Shown here: in pieces, positions 1 through 10,978 of the stretch
Position numbering within the stretch: the first letter of the stretch is position 1
How the letters are laid out: each line of letters begins with the position of its first letter
NCBI GenBank assembly: GCA_030386875.1
Contig: CM059562.1
Location: forward strand, 22,187,360 to 22,251,359
From: Morinoia aosen
Taxonomy: Eukaryota > Arthropoda > Malacostraca > Amphipoda > Talitridae
DNA length: 64,000 nucleotides
Direction of reading: 5' to 3'
Program-made: the position numbers and the translations under genes
The notes under the pieces: model-generated
Seen by the model: only the letters and a program-made list of their open reading frames with translations
Database searches by the model: none
Told to the model about the DNA's origin: nothing

Positions 1-72
1 TACGAGGGCCGCGGCTACAGCCTGAGTGAGGTGCTCGACTGGAAACCGTTTTTAGGCGAGCCAGAAGGCTGA
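1..72 (+). CDS. Possible 3'-terminal coding exon of an unknown gene (partial)
   Basis: The first 69 bases read openly in frame 1 for 23 codons and end in TGA at 70-72. The stretch is far more GC-rich than what follows, and its third positions are mostly G or C (ggc, cgc, tac, agc, ctg, gtg, ctc, gac), which is the pattern expected of a real exon in an AT-rich genome. The encoded tail includes GYSLSEVLDWKPFLGEPEG. I do not recognise the family. The exon would begin to the left of the window. The next 200 bases keep a moderate GC content and may be 3' UTR. A chance open stretch of this length is possible, so confidence is limited. Confidence 0.35.
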   Translation, partial: YEGRGYSLSEVLDWKPFLGEPEG

Positions 73-2334
73 GGTTGTAATCCTTCCTTCCACTCAAGAA
101 TGCATCACACGTGGTTGGTGCAGAAGCTGCAGCTCTGCAGACCACGAGTTTGGTCCTGGCAAGAGCAGTTTCGTAGCCCATGGCCGGATATTGAGGACAT
201 CCTGTCGCTTCCCAGCAGCCTTGCTTCTCTTGCTACGCAGGCTTTTCTTGCTCGCTTTCTTTGTGCTTCTTCGCACAGTTCCACCAACGAAATTGAACGT
301 GCAACCTCATAAATCCAAGGCTATGAGTTACACCGTGTGAAGAGCCAAGTGACAGCTATCAGGCTGTGTAAAACGAATTTTTAAGGAATCGGAAGTTTGC
401 GAAAAGACAGAAACATGCTAGATATTTTAGTAAAATTATCGATTCGAATTTTTTTATTGATCCTGCAATGAATGGCAAAAAAATTCATCTTCGCAACCAT
501 TTCTAAACGACATTTAGGTCAACCGAATCAACGTCTAAAAATTTCTGTGCGTCGGTTCACGTTTTCCCGTCACGCTTCAACATAGATACAAGTTTACTTT
601 GACGGCACGAAGCACAGATTTACTTTGCACCGGCGCGCGTGCGATGCCTGCAGAATACCAGGCATTAAACTATGGCAGTTATGCATCCATATTCTGACGA
701 GGAAAATGAATTCTAAATCCTTTTAAACTTGTTTATATATTGACATACATAGTATCATCGAATGAAATTTTTTTGCTTAAGTATTGATTTTTAAATCAAC
801 TGTACAAATAACTCTAATTATTACGTACGCACCTGATCAGGAAAAAGTATAAAATATCTTTGAAGATGAGTGAAACTGCCTTTTTAGTGGACTCGAAAAT
901 GAGTATAAATTATAGTCCAAGACTGTTTGGAAATAGTTGTTCACTCATTGTTGAACACCTTCTCCAACTCAAAATGCGGTTTTCTTAACGCAATTTAGTC
1001 CGTTCTCAGACAGCTTCCTATCACCCACCGGAGCGATTCTATCAACCCACGATGCACGGGAAGAAGCATCACTTGAGATCTCTGCACTGCCGCGACTTGG
1101 AAACAAAGCTTGCCAACTGCCCGAAGTCCACAACTTGCAGTCCATAAATCAATTCTTCAACAGATTTTATCAGTTGTCAAGTTCGTCATTAACTTCATGT
1201 TCTGAGAGATTCAATAGTTCAGCCAGAAAATTGAGGTTTTGTGACGTCTGTCACTGGGAAAAAAAACAGTGCATGTTGAGTGCGATCGTAATATTCGCTT
1301 TCTACATTCTCATCATACTATCCTCATCATCTTTTTCAACACTCAACTCAGCATTCTCTGAAATTGAAATAAATCCGTAAAATTGAATGTCTTTGAAGAT
1401 ATCTACTTCTATCTATGAGGAAAAACTTCAAAGAATACCTTCAATACTATGGACATTCATAGCACTGTCCTCGGTAGACTTATTACTAGCTAAGCGCTCA
1501 AGCTTCATCTGTATCCCATTTCTTCATACTCTTTTTCCAACTGCTAGGTAGAAAGACTCCCTGATAGGATCGAGGAAAAGACCAGTGTACGACACGTTGC
1601 TCTAATATGAGACCGTGAATAACAAATCACTGCCCACGTCTTGGATGATTTTCCCAGGCACGTGTCACGCTGACGACGATAGCGGCGCACTGTGCGTCTA
1701 GTATAATACTGAGCTCAAATTATTCCTCTTGTCTTTCGGTGCGTCTTCTGTGATGATGCGCGTCTTCTGTCCTGGGTTGTGTGTACTTTAGGCTCGTATT
1801 GTGCGCTGACATATTCGTCTTGTGGGTGTGTGTTTTACTAGTGTTCTAACTTCGATGAATAAACCTAAACTACAGGGTTCTGACTTCCATTTCTGACGTA
1901 TTTTGTTTAATCATCTATGAATTAAGTAAATGGTTGTTCAACGGACCCATTGCCAACGAACATCATTGGTTGCTTGTGTAAGCAGCTGTGAAAATAAATT
2001 CAAGTTTTAAGAACTAGACACCTGGTGAGAATTTTAACACAGTGTATAGAACTGTTCTAAGAATTTGTCTGAGTGTGCGCTGCAAGTTTACCGATAAGTT
2101 ATAAATAGTTGCTGTACATGGTGGGTGAGATCGCACACGGTGCAACTGGCAGATCTGGTGTGGCAGGTTTATTGCTAAGAAATAGAGGGTGCGCGCGTTT
2201 GTAGGACTGATGGCAAGGGCACTTAAGTTACGTTGCACGTTCTGTAACCGGGCCTATAGCATCTAAAAGATCCCTTATTATTGTGGTATAGTTGCGCCCT
2301 GATTATTGTGCTAGACGTGCAATATCCTGGTATA
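73..2334. other. Intergenic or 3' UTR sequence, no gene recognised
   Basis: Only short open frames without codon structure are present. AATAAA hexamers occur at 1368-1373 and 1858-1863, and either could serve as a polyadenylation signal for the gene ending at position 72, but nothing else supports this. No transposon protein signature is seen on either strand. Confidence 0.5.
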
Positions 2335-2405
2335 CTCGACATCTTTGGTTCCTCGACATCTTTGGTTCCTCGACATCTTTGGTTACTCGACATCTTTGAT
2401 TCCTC
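2335..2405. repeat. 17-bp tandem repeat, about 4 copies
   Basis: The unit CTCGACATCTTTGGTTC is repeated four times head to tail with one or two changes per copy. A 65-codon open frame running through it is a product of the repeat and not evidence for a gene. Confidence 0.85.
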
Positions 2406-3024
2406 TTTTAAATCACACGTTTTCTCAACAGGTTTAAGATTAAAAAAAAGAAGTATATTTGGAGAACGTAAGATGTGAGTTATTTTAATTTTACTTAGCT
2501 TCCAATCCTGTAGATAAATTTGCGCGCATTTTTCATGATATACACTTGCTTAAAAGTGATTCGCAAATTTTAAAACTTACAAAACACAGGACACTGAAAT
2601 AAGCAACGGAATTTATCAACAAGGTTTTATGTGAATATCAACTAGAAATTCAATCCTGTCAAGCTAACGCAGGGATTTATGCTTCATTTTTTGTGATGTG
2701 AAAAGAAAACTACTTAAATAACGGGAGAGGTAATGTATTGTCCAGGATGACACACACATCTCTCCCTGTGGTCAAGTGATGGTACATCGCTTTCGAGAGC
2801 TGCTAAGCTGGCGTACTGATACAGTGACAGCTCACTGTGAAATATTGTGTTTGTGAACTGCAAACTCTGTTTCTGGGTTGAAATACGTGTTTGTGTAGTG
2901 AAGCTTTATCAAGCCAATAGCGTGTACCTACCATGCGCATCTTGAAGTTCATCTGGAAAAAAATCTGGTTCGACAGGACGTCCTTGTGACTGTTAGATAA
3001 ATATAAAGGCTTCATCTAGACGTG

Positions 3025-3225
3025 TTAATCATGACCCTGCCTACTCAACCACACTGGTGTGGTCGACAAGAGGCTTCTGGTGGCGGGCACCAGCTGCTGT
3101 ACCACCGCCACCTGCAGCACAACCCCGCCATGGTGGGGTCATGGGGGTGCTGCTCCCCCATACTCCACCACGTCGCTCCCCCGTGGACCGAGCAGGCCCT
3201 CCGTCGGCATAGCGCCCCCGGGTGA
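3025..3225 (+). other. GC-rich island, weak exon candidate
   Basis: About 200 bases rise sharply in GC compared with both flanks. All three forward frames are partly open; one frame is open to a donor-like GTGAGG near 3222 and would encode a His-, Pro- and Trp-rich low-complexity peptide. No known domain is seen in any frame on either strand. It could be an exon, a CpG-type regulatory island, or an old GC-rich repeat fragment. Confidence 0.2.
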
Positions 3226-4149
3226 GGCAAGATAGTCTTTTTCATTTGCCAGGGCTTCAAGCTATAGGACAGCTGCGATTTCTTTTAGAATAAAGGAGAG
3301 GCTCGTTCCTCGACTGCAATGTGATGTTGGAAATAGCGTTCTAAGGTTCGGGCATGCCAGTGGGCACAGGTTGTGTGTTGTACTGTTGTGTGGAAGCCTA
3401 TGAATGCGATGAGATATTTAAATTTAAAGTTATTCGAAATAAAAACTAGTATTTTAGGCCAATTACAGCAAGAACTTAACATATCAACTAGCATTTACTC
3501 TCACTCATTAGTCTCACATGCATTTTTGTCCTTCAGCGTCTTTGTTTTTTTTTATAACTGAAAATGTCTTTGGAATAAGCGTTATAATCGATCAGGTTAA
3601 GTTTGAGAAGTACTCCTATTTATTCATTCGTATATTAGGAACCATATATCAGTTGAATCATGTACACGAGATTTTTTTCTCGGAATGTTACTTGTGGTTT
3701 GACTCCTTGCTCTGGATTTTACTGCCAGCTTTTGTGCTCGTTTGCGTGTTGCGAGACGACCTGTAAACCCTCAGCCTGCTGCATAAAACTTTTCATGACT
3801 TGCGTCAGGAATAAACAATTCTGTGTTTCTACGCTAAACACAGTGCAGCTTCGTGCTATCTTATCAGCACATGTGCGTTCGAAATTTCAGATTCCACATT
3901 TTATTTAAATTCAACTTTCATAGAGAAATATCTCTGGACCTTTGTTCATGTTATGTTTTAAAAAACTTAAGAATTATTAGAATGTGTAGTTTGTTGGAGT
4001 TATTCGCCCACATCTTGCTTCTTCTAACAATGCCTAATGTAAGTATTCCCACTTAACAAATTAGAAGCCTTCAATTGAATTAATTATATTTTAACATCGT
4101 AGAAGGGTTTCGTTATTTTTTAAACGTCAGTGTACCGATAACATATACA

Positions 4150-4169
4150 AATATATATATATATATATA
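4150..4169. repeat. (AT)n microsatellite
   Basis: An uninterrupted run of about ten AT dinucleotides. Confidence 0.9.
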
Positions 4170-4384
4170 AAGTGCGAAAGTAAGAGATTGATGATTTTTC
4201 AAAACTTCAAGCTTATAATAAGATCTAATTTCGTAAAGATATTGCCGCGTATCTATGTTGAACCTCTAATGCTGACATCTTTTTTATAATTTGGAATTTC
4301 ATTTCTTTTTTCTAGCTGTGGGCGAGCGTTACGATCCATTCATGTTTCGTAATATAAAAATATACTCCGACGCGTAAATAAAGC

Positions 4385-4465
4385 TTTAAGCCTGGCAAGT
4401 GGCGGTGGTGCTCTATCACGAGCTCGTTATTTAATTAAATTTAATGACCTCAGTTCAAATTCATA
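4385..4465 (+). repeat. Decayed tRNA-like / SINE-head sequence
   Basis: An A-box-like stretch (TGGCGGTGGTGCTC) is followed about 50 bases later by a B-box-like CAGTTCAAATTC. The spacing and order fit a pol III promoter of a tRNA-derived SINE. Paired arms of a functional tRNA cannot be drawn, so this is called a relic. Confidence 0.3.
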
Positions 4466-6860
4466 ACAAGACCCGTGAACATGCAAGCTTGTGATGAATT
4501 CTGGGCACCACTTAAACTAAAGGAATTGTTGCGCATGCGCTGAAGCAACGTGCGCTCGTATGCATGATACCTGCACACCTCACTGAGGCGGAGCTCTTCT
4601 GTGTTGTACGAAGACTTGCGTGCCAAGTGTGAGCGATATTGCGCCTCTGATATGGCTTATCTTCTTCAACGTATTTCTTCAGCTCACGCGCGAATGGCGT
4701 GAGCAACGAAATTCTGTCATTTGATAAGCTTGCTTGAAATGGCTTTGTGCCAGTTAATATGAGTTATTTGGGTCTTGTTATCTGGAGTGTTTAAATGAAA
4801 TTTACGTCTCTTGAAATTCATTTTTGAACCTACTCATTAACTACGTCGAATATCAAAATTTTTACCTTTACGCGGCGAACATTGCTATTTTTGTTTCGGA
4901 ATTCCATGGTCGAATTTTAAATCCTGAAAAATTTTAGAGATAAACTGCACAATAGTTGCGTTCGCTGACAATTGCTGTACTAGAGTTTGCGGAATTTCAG
5001 GTGATATAAACAGGCAAGCGATCTATACATCAGTCACAATATCGCCTCTTATTATTAAAGTGACCCTGTAATTATGCAGGTGATAATAACTTGAGCATTT
5101 CACAGTTAGGATGACCAGAGCCAATTTCTGTGAGGCGACTATCGAAAACCACGAAATGCAGAATGGAGTCGTTGAGACACCGTGACGTGACGCTTTAGAT
5201 GAAGATAAAGTAGGGTAAATAATGCAAAACGTGTTTGCTGGTTTGTCTTTTGCTGAATATCGATTCCATATCACCTCACTGCTCAGGGTTTAAATCTCCT
5301 GGTATTTCTTTCAGCCGGTCACGTGCGAAAATTATTCCCGAGACTCAGTTGAATGTGTACTGGGTGTGGTTGAATATAAGGGAAACTGGTGTAGCGAAGA
5401 CCAGCTTTATAGCGACTCGCATGGTAGACCTGGGAGCACGTCACTGTTATTTCTTGCTTGTTTTCTTTTCCTATGAAACCGTACTTCTGCTCTCATTTGC
5501 ATACCTTGTCCTTTTGAGTGCATTTTTGCTCTCCCGCTCGAATCTTTCCGAAATTGCTGAAATCTGTTTCGCCATTGAGTTTGTCGTTTCCTTTTAATGT
5601 TTTTTCAAAGTTTGTTAAAAAACTTTTGAAAGCTCCTACAGAAAATATCATAATAGGTGAGTTTCTCATTATCGCAAATGTTGTACAGACTAAAAAAAAT
5701 GTGAGGCTTGTGAACTAAGGGAAACTGAATATCCTGTCAACAAAACTACTTTAAACCCGCTGGTGAACTCTGCTTCTATTGTTATGATACAGGTAGTACA
5801 TCCGACCTGAATTTTCACTTAGCAAAATAATATTCATTTTCCAAATGATTGAAAGCCTAGGCTAGGCAATTTCCATGTCTAACAAATATCTCCTGCTCAT
5901 TATGTCACTATTTTTTCTGTTAATTGTCACAGAATAATGCCTCACACTCATTTGCAGGGTAGTCCATGAATTGATAAAGTGTATTTTTAATATACATTAA
6001 GGTATATATTAAATTACTCAGAATACTTATTTACATATTTCTGTACACGTACTTGCTTTCGAAATAAATGATATTCGTACATTTTTCTACCATCATAATC
6101 CATTAAATGGCAATTTAAGCATTGTAGAAAAAAGAGGACTGCAAACATAACTTGCGGGAATCTACCACGTTTTCCCCAAGATCTCTTTCTATGCTGAGAG
6201 ATGACCATACGAGTATAAGAACAGCTGCATTTCAGTCGTTGAATTATCGCTGATTAGATCTCACTTGTGATCAGTTTCGAAAGAATTTAGTTACAGTTAA
6301 ACGTTTGATACTCATTGTCATTCAGATAATTTTCTTACTGCGTTAGTTCAACGTCAGCAGATGCAGAAGACCGCCCATCGTTTCCCTACCTCTGAGGAGT
6401 TCCCTCGATGCCGCTGTGCAACCATAAGCTTACACTAGGAAGGAAAGCCTGATGACCCGAGGTGTGCTGCATATCTGGCTGTCGCTCACAGCAGTGAAGT
6501 GAGCGTCACTGCCGCTGCTGCCTGCCGGACGTTGTGGCCTTGGTGTTATTCTCGCCCGCAGAACGGCACTTACTGCAGCTCGGGCAGCGGCACCAGCTGC
6601 GGTGTCTGTTTTTTGGATGGCAGCGTGTGCAAGCTAAACACAATTACAAAGCTGCACGGCGTGTAAACCTCTCGTTGGAACGTTTTTGGAACGGAAAATT
6701 TTGTTGCCTGGCCCTCCACCGTAGGAAGTGTCGGGGGAAAATAAGTCCCCTAATTTTAAGTATCTATGATACTATCTAATTTTCATAAGCTGCATTTTCA
6801 GGATGTAAAATCTTAAAATTATGTCGACGAAATTGACCTGTTGTGCAGTAATTCATGATG
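4466..6860. other. Intergenic, nothing recognised
   Basis: The longest open frame here (5235-5597, plus) starts at TTG, has no recognisable domain and shows no coding composition. No repeats of note. Confidence 0.5.
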
Positions 6861-6861
6861 T

Positions 6862-6940
6862 AATAGATCGATAGCGCGCTAGATAGCGTGCTAGGCGCGG
6901 TAATTTCTAGTCCTGAGTTCGAGTCTCGCGAACTCCTCGT
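6862..6940 (+). repeat. tRNA-derived SINE head or tRNA relic
   Basis: A good B box, GAGTTCGAGTCTC at 6915-6927, follows an A-box-like AGCGCGCTAGATAGCG by a normal distance, as in a tRNA or tRNA-derived SINE. The acceptor stem does not pair and no CCA-type end is seen, so a working tRNA gene is unlikely. Confidence 0.4.
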
Positions 6941-7839
6941 ACATTTAGATACGTAAAATTATAACTATCTATAATCATTGAATACATTTTTATATGTGTG
7001 TATAATAATATTGTCTGGCCTAAAGACTATTTATCGACATCCTGCCCTTATGCCGTCGTCAACTTAATTCTACTCGAACACTCGAACAGTAAGGTACATT
7101 ATACAACATGTATGGGTAATGTTGTAATGTGGTTTACGAGTGAAAACTTGACTAATAAGTTTTTTCGGTCGCCACCGAAATGAGGTATAAAAATGAAATG
7201 TCAGCAATGAAAACAACGCATTGATTTACACATGTCATACTGGTGTAGTTACACATCTTGCACGCGTAGTTAGGTATAAATAGCGATGAAGGTTTTTTTC
7301 AAATTGATTGCTGAACTTCAGTGGCAAAAATCAGAATACTACACCTTTCATCAGAGTTAAATAAATTCTGACGGCGTAAGGGGAGGGGAGAAGTCTGTGA
7401 ACAATCTTAATTCTCCCTTTTGTGAATAAACTACACACACAGTAGTTTACTCGCGTCATCAAGGCGGCTCCTATTTTGTTTTGATCTTTTTATCTTCTGT
7501 GTTAGGAGAATATCATAATGAATTTCAATCATTATGAATGGATTTCAGTTCAAAAATGCTGAAATTTGCTGTCATTAGGGAACTTTCTGGTATCCAGTTT
7601 ACAGAATCGGAGTAGGGAAGGACATAGCTACTTACCAAGCAAACAAGCATACTCTGTGTCACTATAGAACAAGTTGAAAGTCTTTTGTCATAAATTTTCA
7701 TGAAGTGTGCATTTTACTATCGAGAGCTGTTATATTTTGCCCAAATAGACAAATATTAGAAAAAGATTCGTGTGACGTAACACGTAATATTTCACAAAGA
7801 TAGCAGCTCAGCTAATAATTGAAAATTTATCAAAAGTTC
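6941..7839. other. Intergenic, nothing recognised
   Basis: AT-rich sequence with only short open frames. No repeat or protein signature seen. Confidence 0.5.
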
Positions 7840-7930
7840 CATCATCAGGGATTCAAACTCAGAGGCTAAATACCAGTAAAATAGGCTTGTGGCTAGAAAA
7901 TTTAGAACACCTCTGCGCCTAAGCTCGCAG
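7840..7930 (-). repeat. tRNA-derived SINE head or tRNA relic (minus strand)
   Basis: On the minus strand an A-box-like TTAGGCGCAGAGGTG (plus 7908-7922) is followed by GAGTTTGAATCCC (plus 7848-7860), a close match to the B box. The gap between boxes is about 50 bases, longer than in a standard tRNA, which fits a SINE promoter or a tRNA with a long variable arm that has decayed. Confidence 0.4.
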
Positions 7931-8841
7931 CGCACGAGACTGACGTTCCAATGCCCGTTTAGTCTACGGAACTTCGTGACAGAATTTCAGTAACTCGCAA
8001 CTTCTACATGATGGGCAAGAAGTGAATGACACTTCTCCGTACGATGTTAATCACCAAATTTTTAAAATCAGAAAACTGAAATAATGTTTCTTTAAGTGCA
8101 AACGTTCGTAGGCAATTGCTTGTTCTCAAGTTTTTAAACATCTATTCTTTTTTTTTTTTGAGCAATAATTCTTAACAAGACTTTCATTTGTTTTGCCTCA
8201 CGACTCATTGCGTCAGGTCTTCAGTCGCGCCATTTTACGCTTTGTGATAATTTCTGAGCAGAGTGGGGAAAAAATTGTAGCAATTTACGGGCGTTTTCTT
8301 GTCAAGATTTTGGATTGTCTTAACACTTCTTAACACTCAATAAATAGTAATTTATTGAACGTTCTTAGTGTTCCCTGGTTTCGTAAATTTTCTATCCAAA
8401 CCATTAATTGTATTGATATACATCGTTGCGTTTCATGAGAAAGTCTTAGACAATCCCTTGGTACTCTCGTGAGTGACTCTGTGTGACTGAGCCGTCACAT
8501 TGCGCGTCTCTCAGCGCATGTGCAGGGCGCCAAGCCCGAATAAATTGTTTTTTAAATTGTTTTCTTAGAATAATGAGCTGTTTGCATGTTTAGGAAGTAT
8601 TTGAACTGTAAAATTAATAAATTTTAATTAATTGATATTTCGTTGCATTAGCATTTTCAATTAATTTTTTATGGAGAGTGCTAAGTGTCCTAGACTCAGA
8701 GTGATTGAATAATTCATTTTCAATTAGTTTTTAATATCCATCGTGCACTAAACCTAGCGACACTTTTGAAGCAGATAGTGCTGCTGAAGTCACCAGCATC
8801 AATCATAACATCGCGGTGTCAATGTTATTTGAGGAGCTTCG
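7931..8841. other. Intergenic, nothing recognised
   Basis: AT-rich sequence including T-runs. No gene or mobile-element signature seen. Confidence 0.5.
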
Positions 8842-9077
8842 ATATGGTGCTGATATGTTGTTAAACTACTAATGTGGTGCTCAACTATTAATATGATGCT
8901 AAACTACTGATATGATGCTAAACTACTGATATGTTTCTAAACTACTGATATGATTCTAAACTACTGATATGATGCTAAGCTACTGATATGATGCTAAACT
9001 ACTAATACGTTGCTAAACAACAAATAAAAACTACTAACATGATGCTATGCAACAATGTGTTTCTAAACTACTTCATT
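8842..9077. repeat. 19-bp tandem repeat, about 11 copies
   Basis: The unit TGATATGATGCTAAACTAC recurs at a 19-base period, with the central copies nearly identical and the copies at both ends more diverged. This edge decay is typical of unequal exchange within a minisatellite. Confidence 0.9.
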
Positions 9078-9744
9078 TGTGCCACTAAATATTCCTACTT
9101 TTAGGTATGATGTCATGAGGCTTACAATATCCGTTCCCGAGACTGTGAGTCTTTGCGCACCGCTACTAATATACACGTATTCAATGGACGTTATTATAAA
9201 CACGTGATGTGAAAATGTTTTCAAAATTGGCCACGCTGCTCATCATGACTTATAACTTATTTCTATGTCTCATTTTTACTTTCTGTGGATGAATAGGTAC
9301 GCATAAATATTTAATGCTGAAATCAAACCCGATAGTCCACGTAGGGCTGTTGTTTGTTTGAATATAGCTGCTGATGGTAACACTGCTACCTCCATACAGC
9401 AACACATTTACCTGTTAAACTCTTCGCTTAAAATTTCTTCTTCACCTTTAAAAATATGCTACCGTTATTTTTCCTACTTGTTTTATCATGCCACTTTATA
9501 ATGGTTCTGTTTGTTCTCATCTCATGGTTTCAGTCACACAAAACTCACACGCTCACACTACTGTACAGAGCGTCAAGAGATACGTTAACACCTCCACCAC
9601 GCATCACGTTCCGGCAGACCACCCACTTGACTTGCATCTCTGGAGAGAAAGCAAACATTCACAGAGAGGGATCTTTGTCATGTTCGGCAATTAGTTAGCG
9701 TTTGCCGAAGCTGTTTAAAGTCATTGCTCTCCCGTTAGATGAGG
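9078..9744. other. Intergenic, nothing recognised
   Basis: Overlapping 68- and 80-codon open frames near 9456-9698 have no recognisable content. No other signal. Confidence 0.5.
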
Positions 9745-9812
9745 TACTCGTATATGTCACACATGGCCAGGCTGCTCGCCAGGTGCTCGGCTGTTGAGCT
9801 ATCAAGACGCGC
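9745..9812 (-). repeat. Decayed tRNA-like / SINE-head sequence (minus strand)
   Basis: The minus strand reads TTGATAGCTCAACAG as an A box, then a region able to form an anticodon-like arm, then a degraded B-box position. The order matches a tRNA body, but the B box has lost its GGTTCGA core. Confidence 0.3.
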
Positions 9813-10250
9813 TCTCATACAGGGTTGATAACTATACCACTGCTTGGCTGTGTAGCAGCTATGTTCAAGTTTTTTGATGACATTATAAGTTTTACATTTA
9901 TTTTTTCGCTGAAGATAAAAAGAATTTTGAAAATAAAGGCAGTGCTGTTGCTATATCGGTGCAGTATTGACAGCGTAACGCTGTAGTGGCTATGCAGTGA
10001 CACTATACCGCCGTGGCCGCTTGGAAAGCAGTTTTCTTCCACCGTGGCCGCTGTAGTTATTCTAGCAGTTGACCCCAAATGGCACCAAACTCCAGTTGGG
10101 GCAAAGATTTTCAGGGCAGTTGGGGGCAAACATTTTCCAATAGTGGGTCTAGGCGCATCAATAGCAGCGCACGTGTAGTTTTCCAGCTTTAATTGTTATT
10201 TGTCATACTTGACTTGACTGCAGCAAGAACTTTTAGCGCAGTGCACCGCT

Positions 10251-10978
10251 TTGAACCGATCGTACAGTGTACTAACGGCTCTGAACTGCAGCAAATCGTT
10301 GGAAACACTGCACCAATTTCCAACTATAGACAACATCTTTGTTCGTATTAATTTGTGTGAAGGTTATTGCTACTATAATAAGATGATGACAGACGGCAAA
10401 ATTCTAAAGGTTAATAGGTGCAAATTTTGGGGTGTGTAAATAGATAAATATTCGACTTTTGCAAACCATGTCAATCCCAAACCCCTGAAACTATTTAAAT
10501 CGTTTGGTATTTTGCACAAAGTGAAGCACATCCTGCCAAAAAATGTTCTAAAAATCCTCTACAGCACGTTGATTCATTTGCTTATGCCATATGGCAATAT
10601 GAAGTCCAGCATGCACAGATAGAAATAAAGTGATGAGAGAGTATTCACTCTACAAAACAGGCTATTAGAGCTATCTACAACTTGAAAAACAACCCCCACT
10701 CTGACGATTTATCTCAAAATCTAAGAATGCAGAAATTGTCCGACTACTACCGATTTTCACTTGGGATTTTTAGATACAAAAACGCAAAACTTACAAGAAC
10801 TCTGGACTTCGTAAGTCAATTTACGCTCAAGCTGACTACCACGACTACTCGACCCGAAACAGAAATAAATTTATGGTCCCGCATTTACTTAAATTCTAAA
10901 TCTCAAAACAGTTTTATTTTTGCTTGTACCAAATTCTTGAGTTCGATCTCGAATTTTATTTGCGATGCTGCCGCCTAG
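10251..10978 (+). pseudogene. Decayed LINE reverse-transcriptase C-terminus
   Basis: The end of a non-LTR retrotransposon ORF2 is readable across at least two frames. From about 10380 the frame gives ILKVNRCKFWGV, a stop (10437-10439), then IDKYSTFANHVN and a stretch ending SFGILHKVKHILPKNVLK and LIHLLMPYGN. These match the usual segment just after the reverse-transcriptase catalytic core of LINEs (KFLGV-ID, then GIL, then YCN/YGN-type motifs). A frame change after MPYGN leads to QAIRAIYNLKNNP and a 98-codon tail ending at TAG 10976-10978. No catalytic core is left. It differs clearly from the LINE at 24 kb, so it is another family. The upstream limit is uncertain. Confidence 0.75.

Larger units (their letters stand above)
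2406..4384. other. Intergenic, with a GC-rich island
   Basis: Mostly AT-rich unique sequence. It holds the GC-rich island at 3025-3225 and an (AT)n microsatellite near 4150-4169. No other feature could be supported. Confidence 0.5.

Noticed and set aside
5235-5597. 120-codon open frame
   Set aside because: Starts at TTG, has no domain, no coding composition and no splice or promoter context; length is not exceptional in 64 kb.
6862-6940. Functional tRNA gene
   Set aside because: The boxes are good but the acceptor and other stems do not pair properly.
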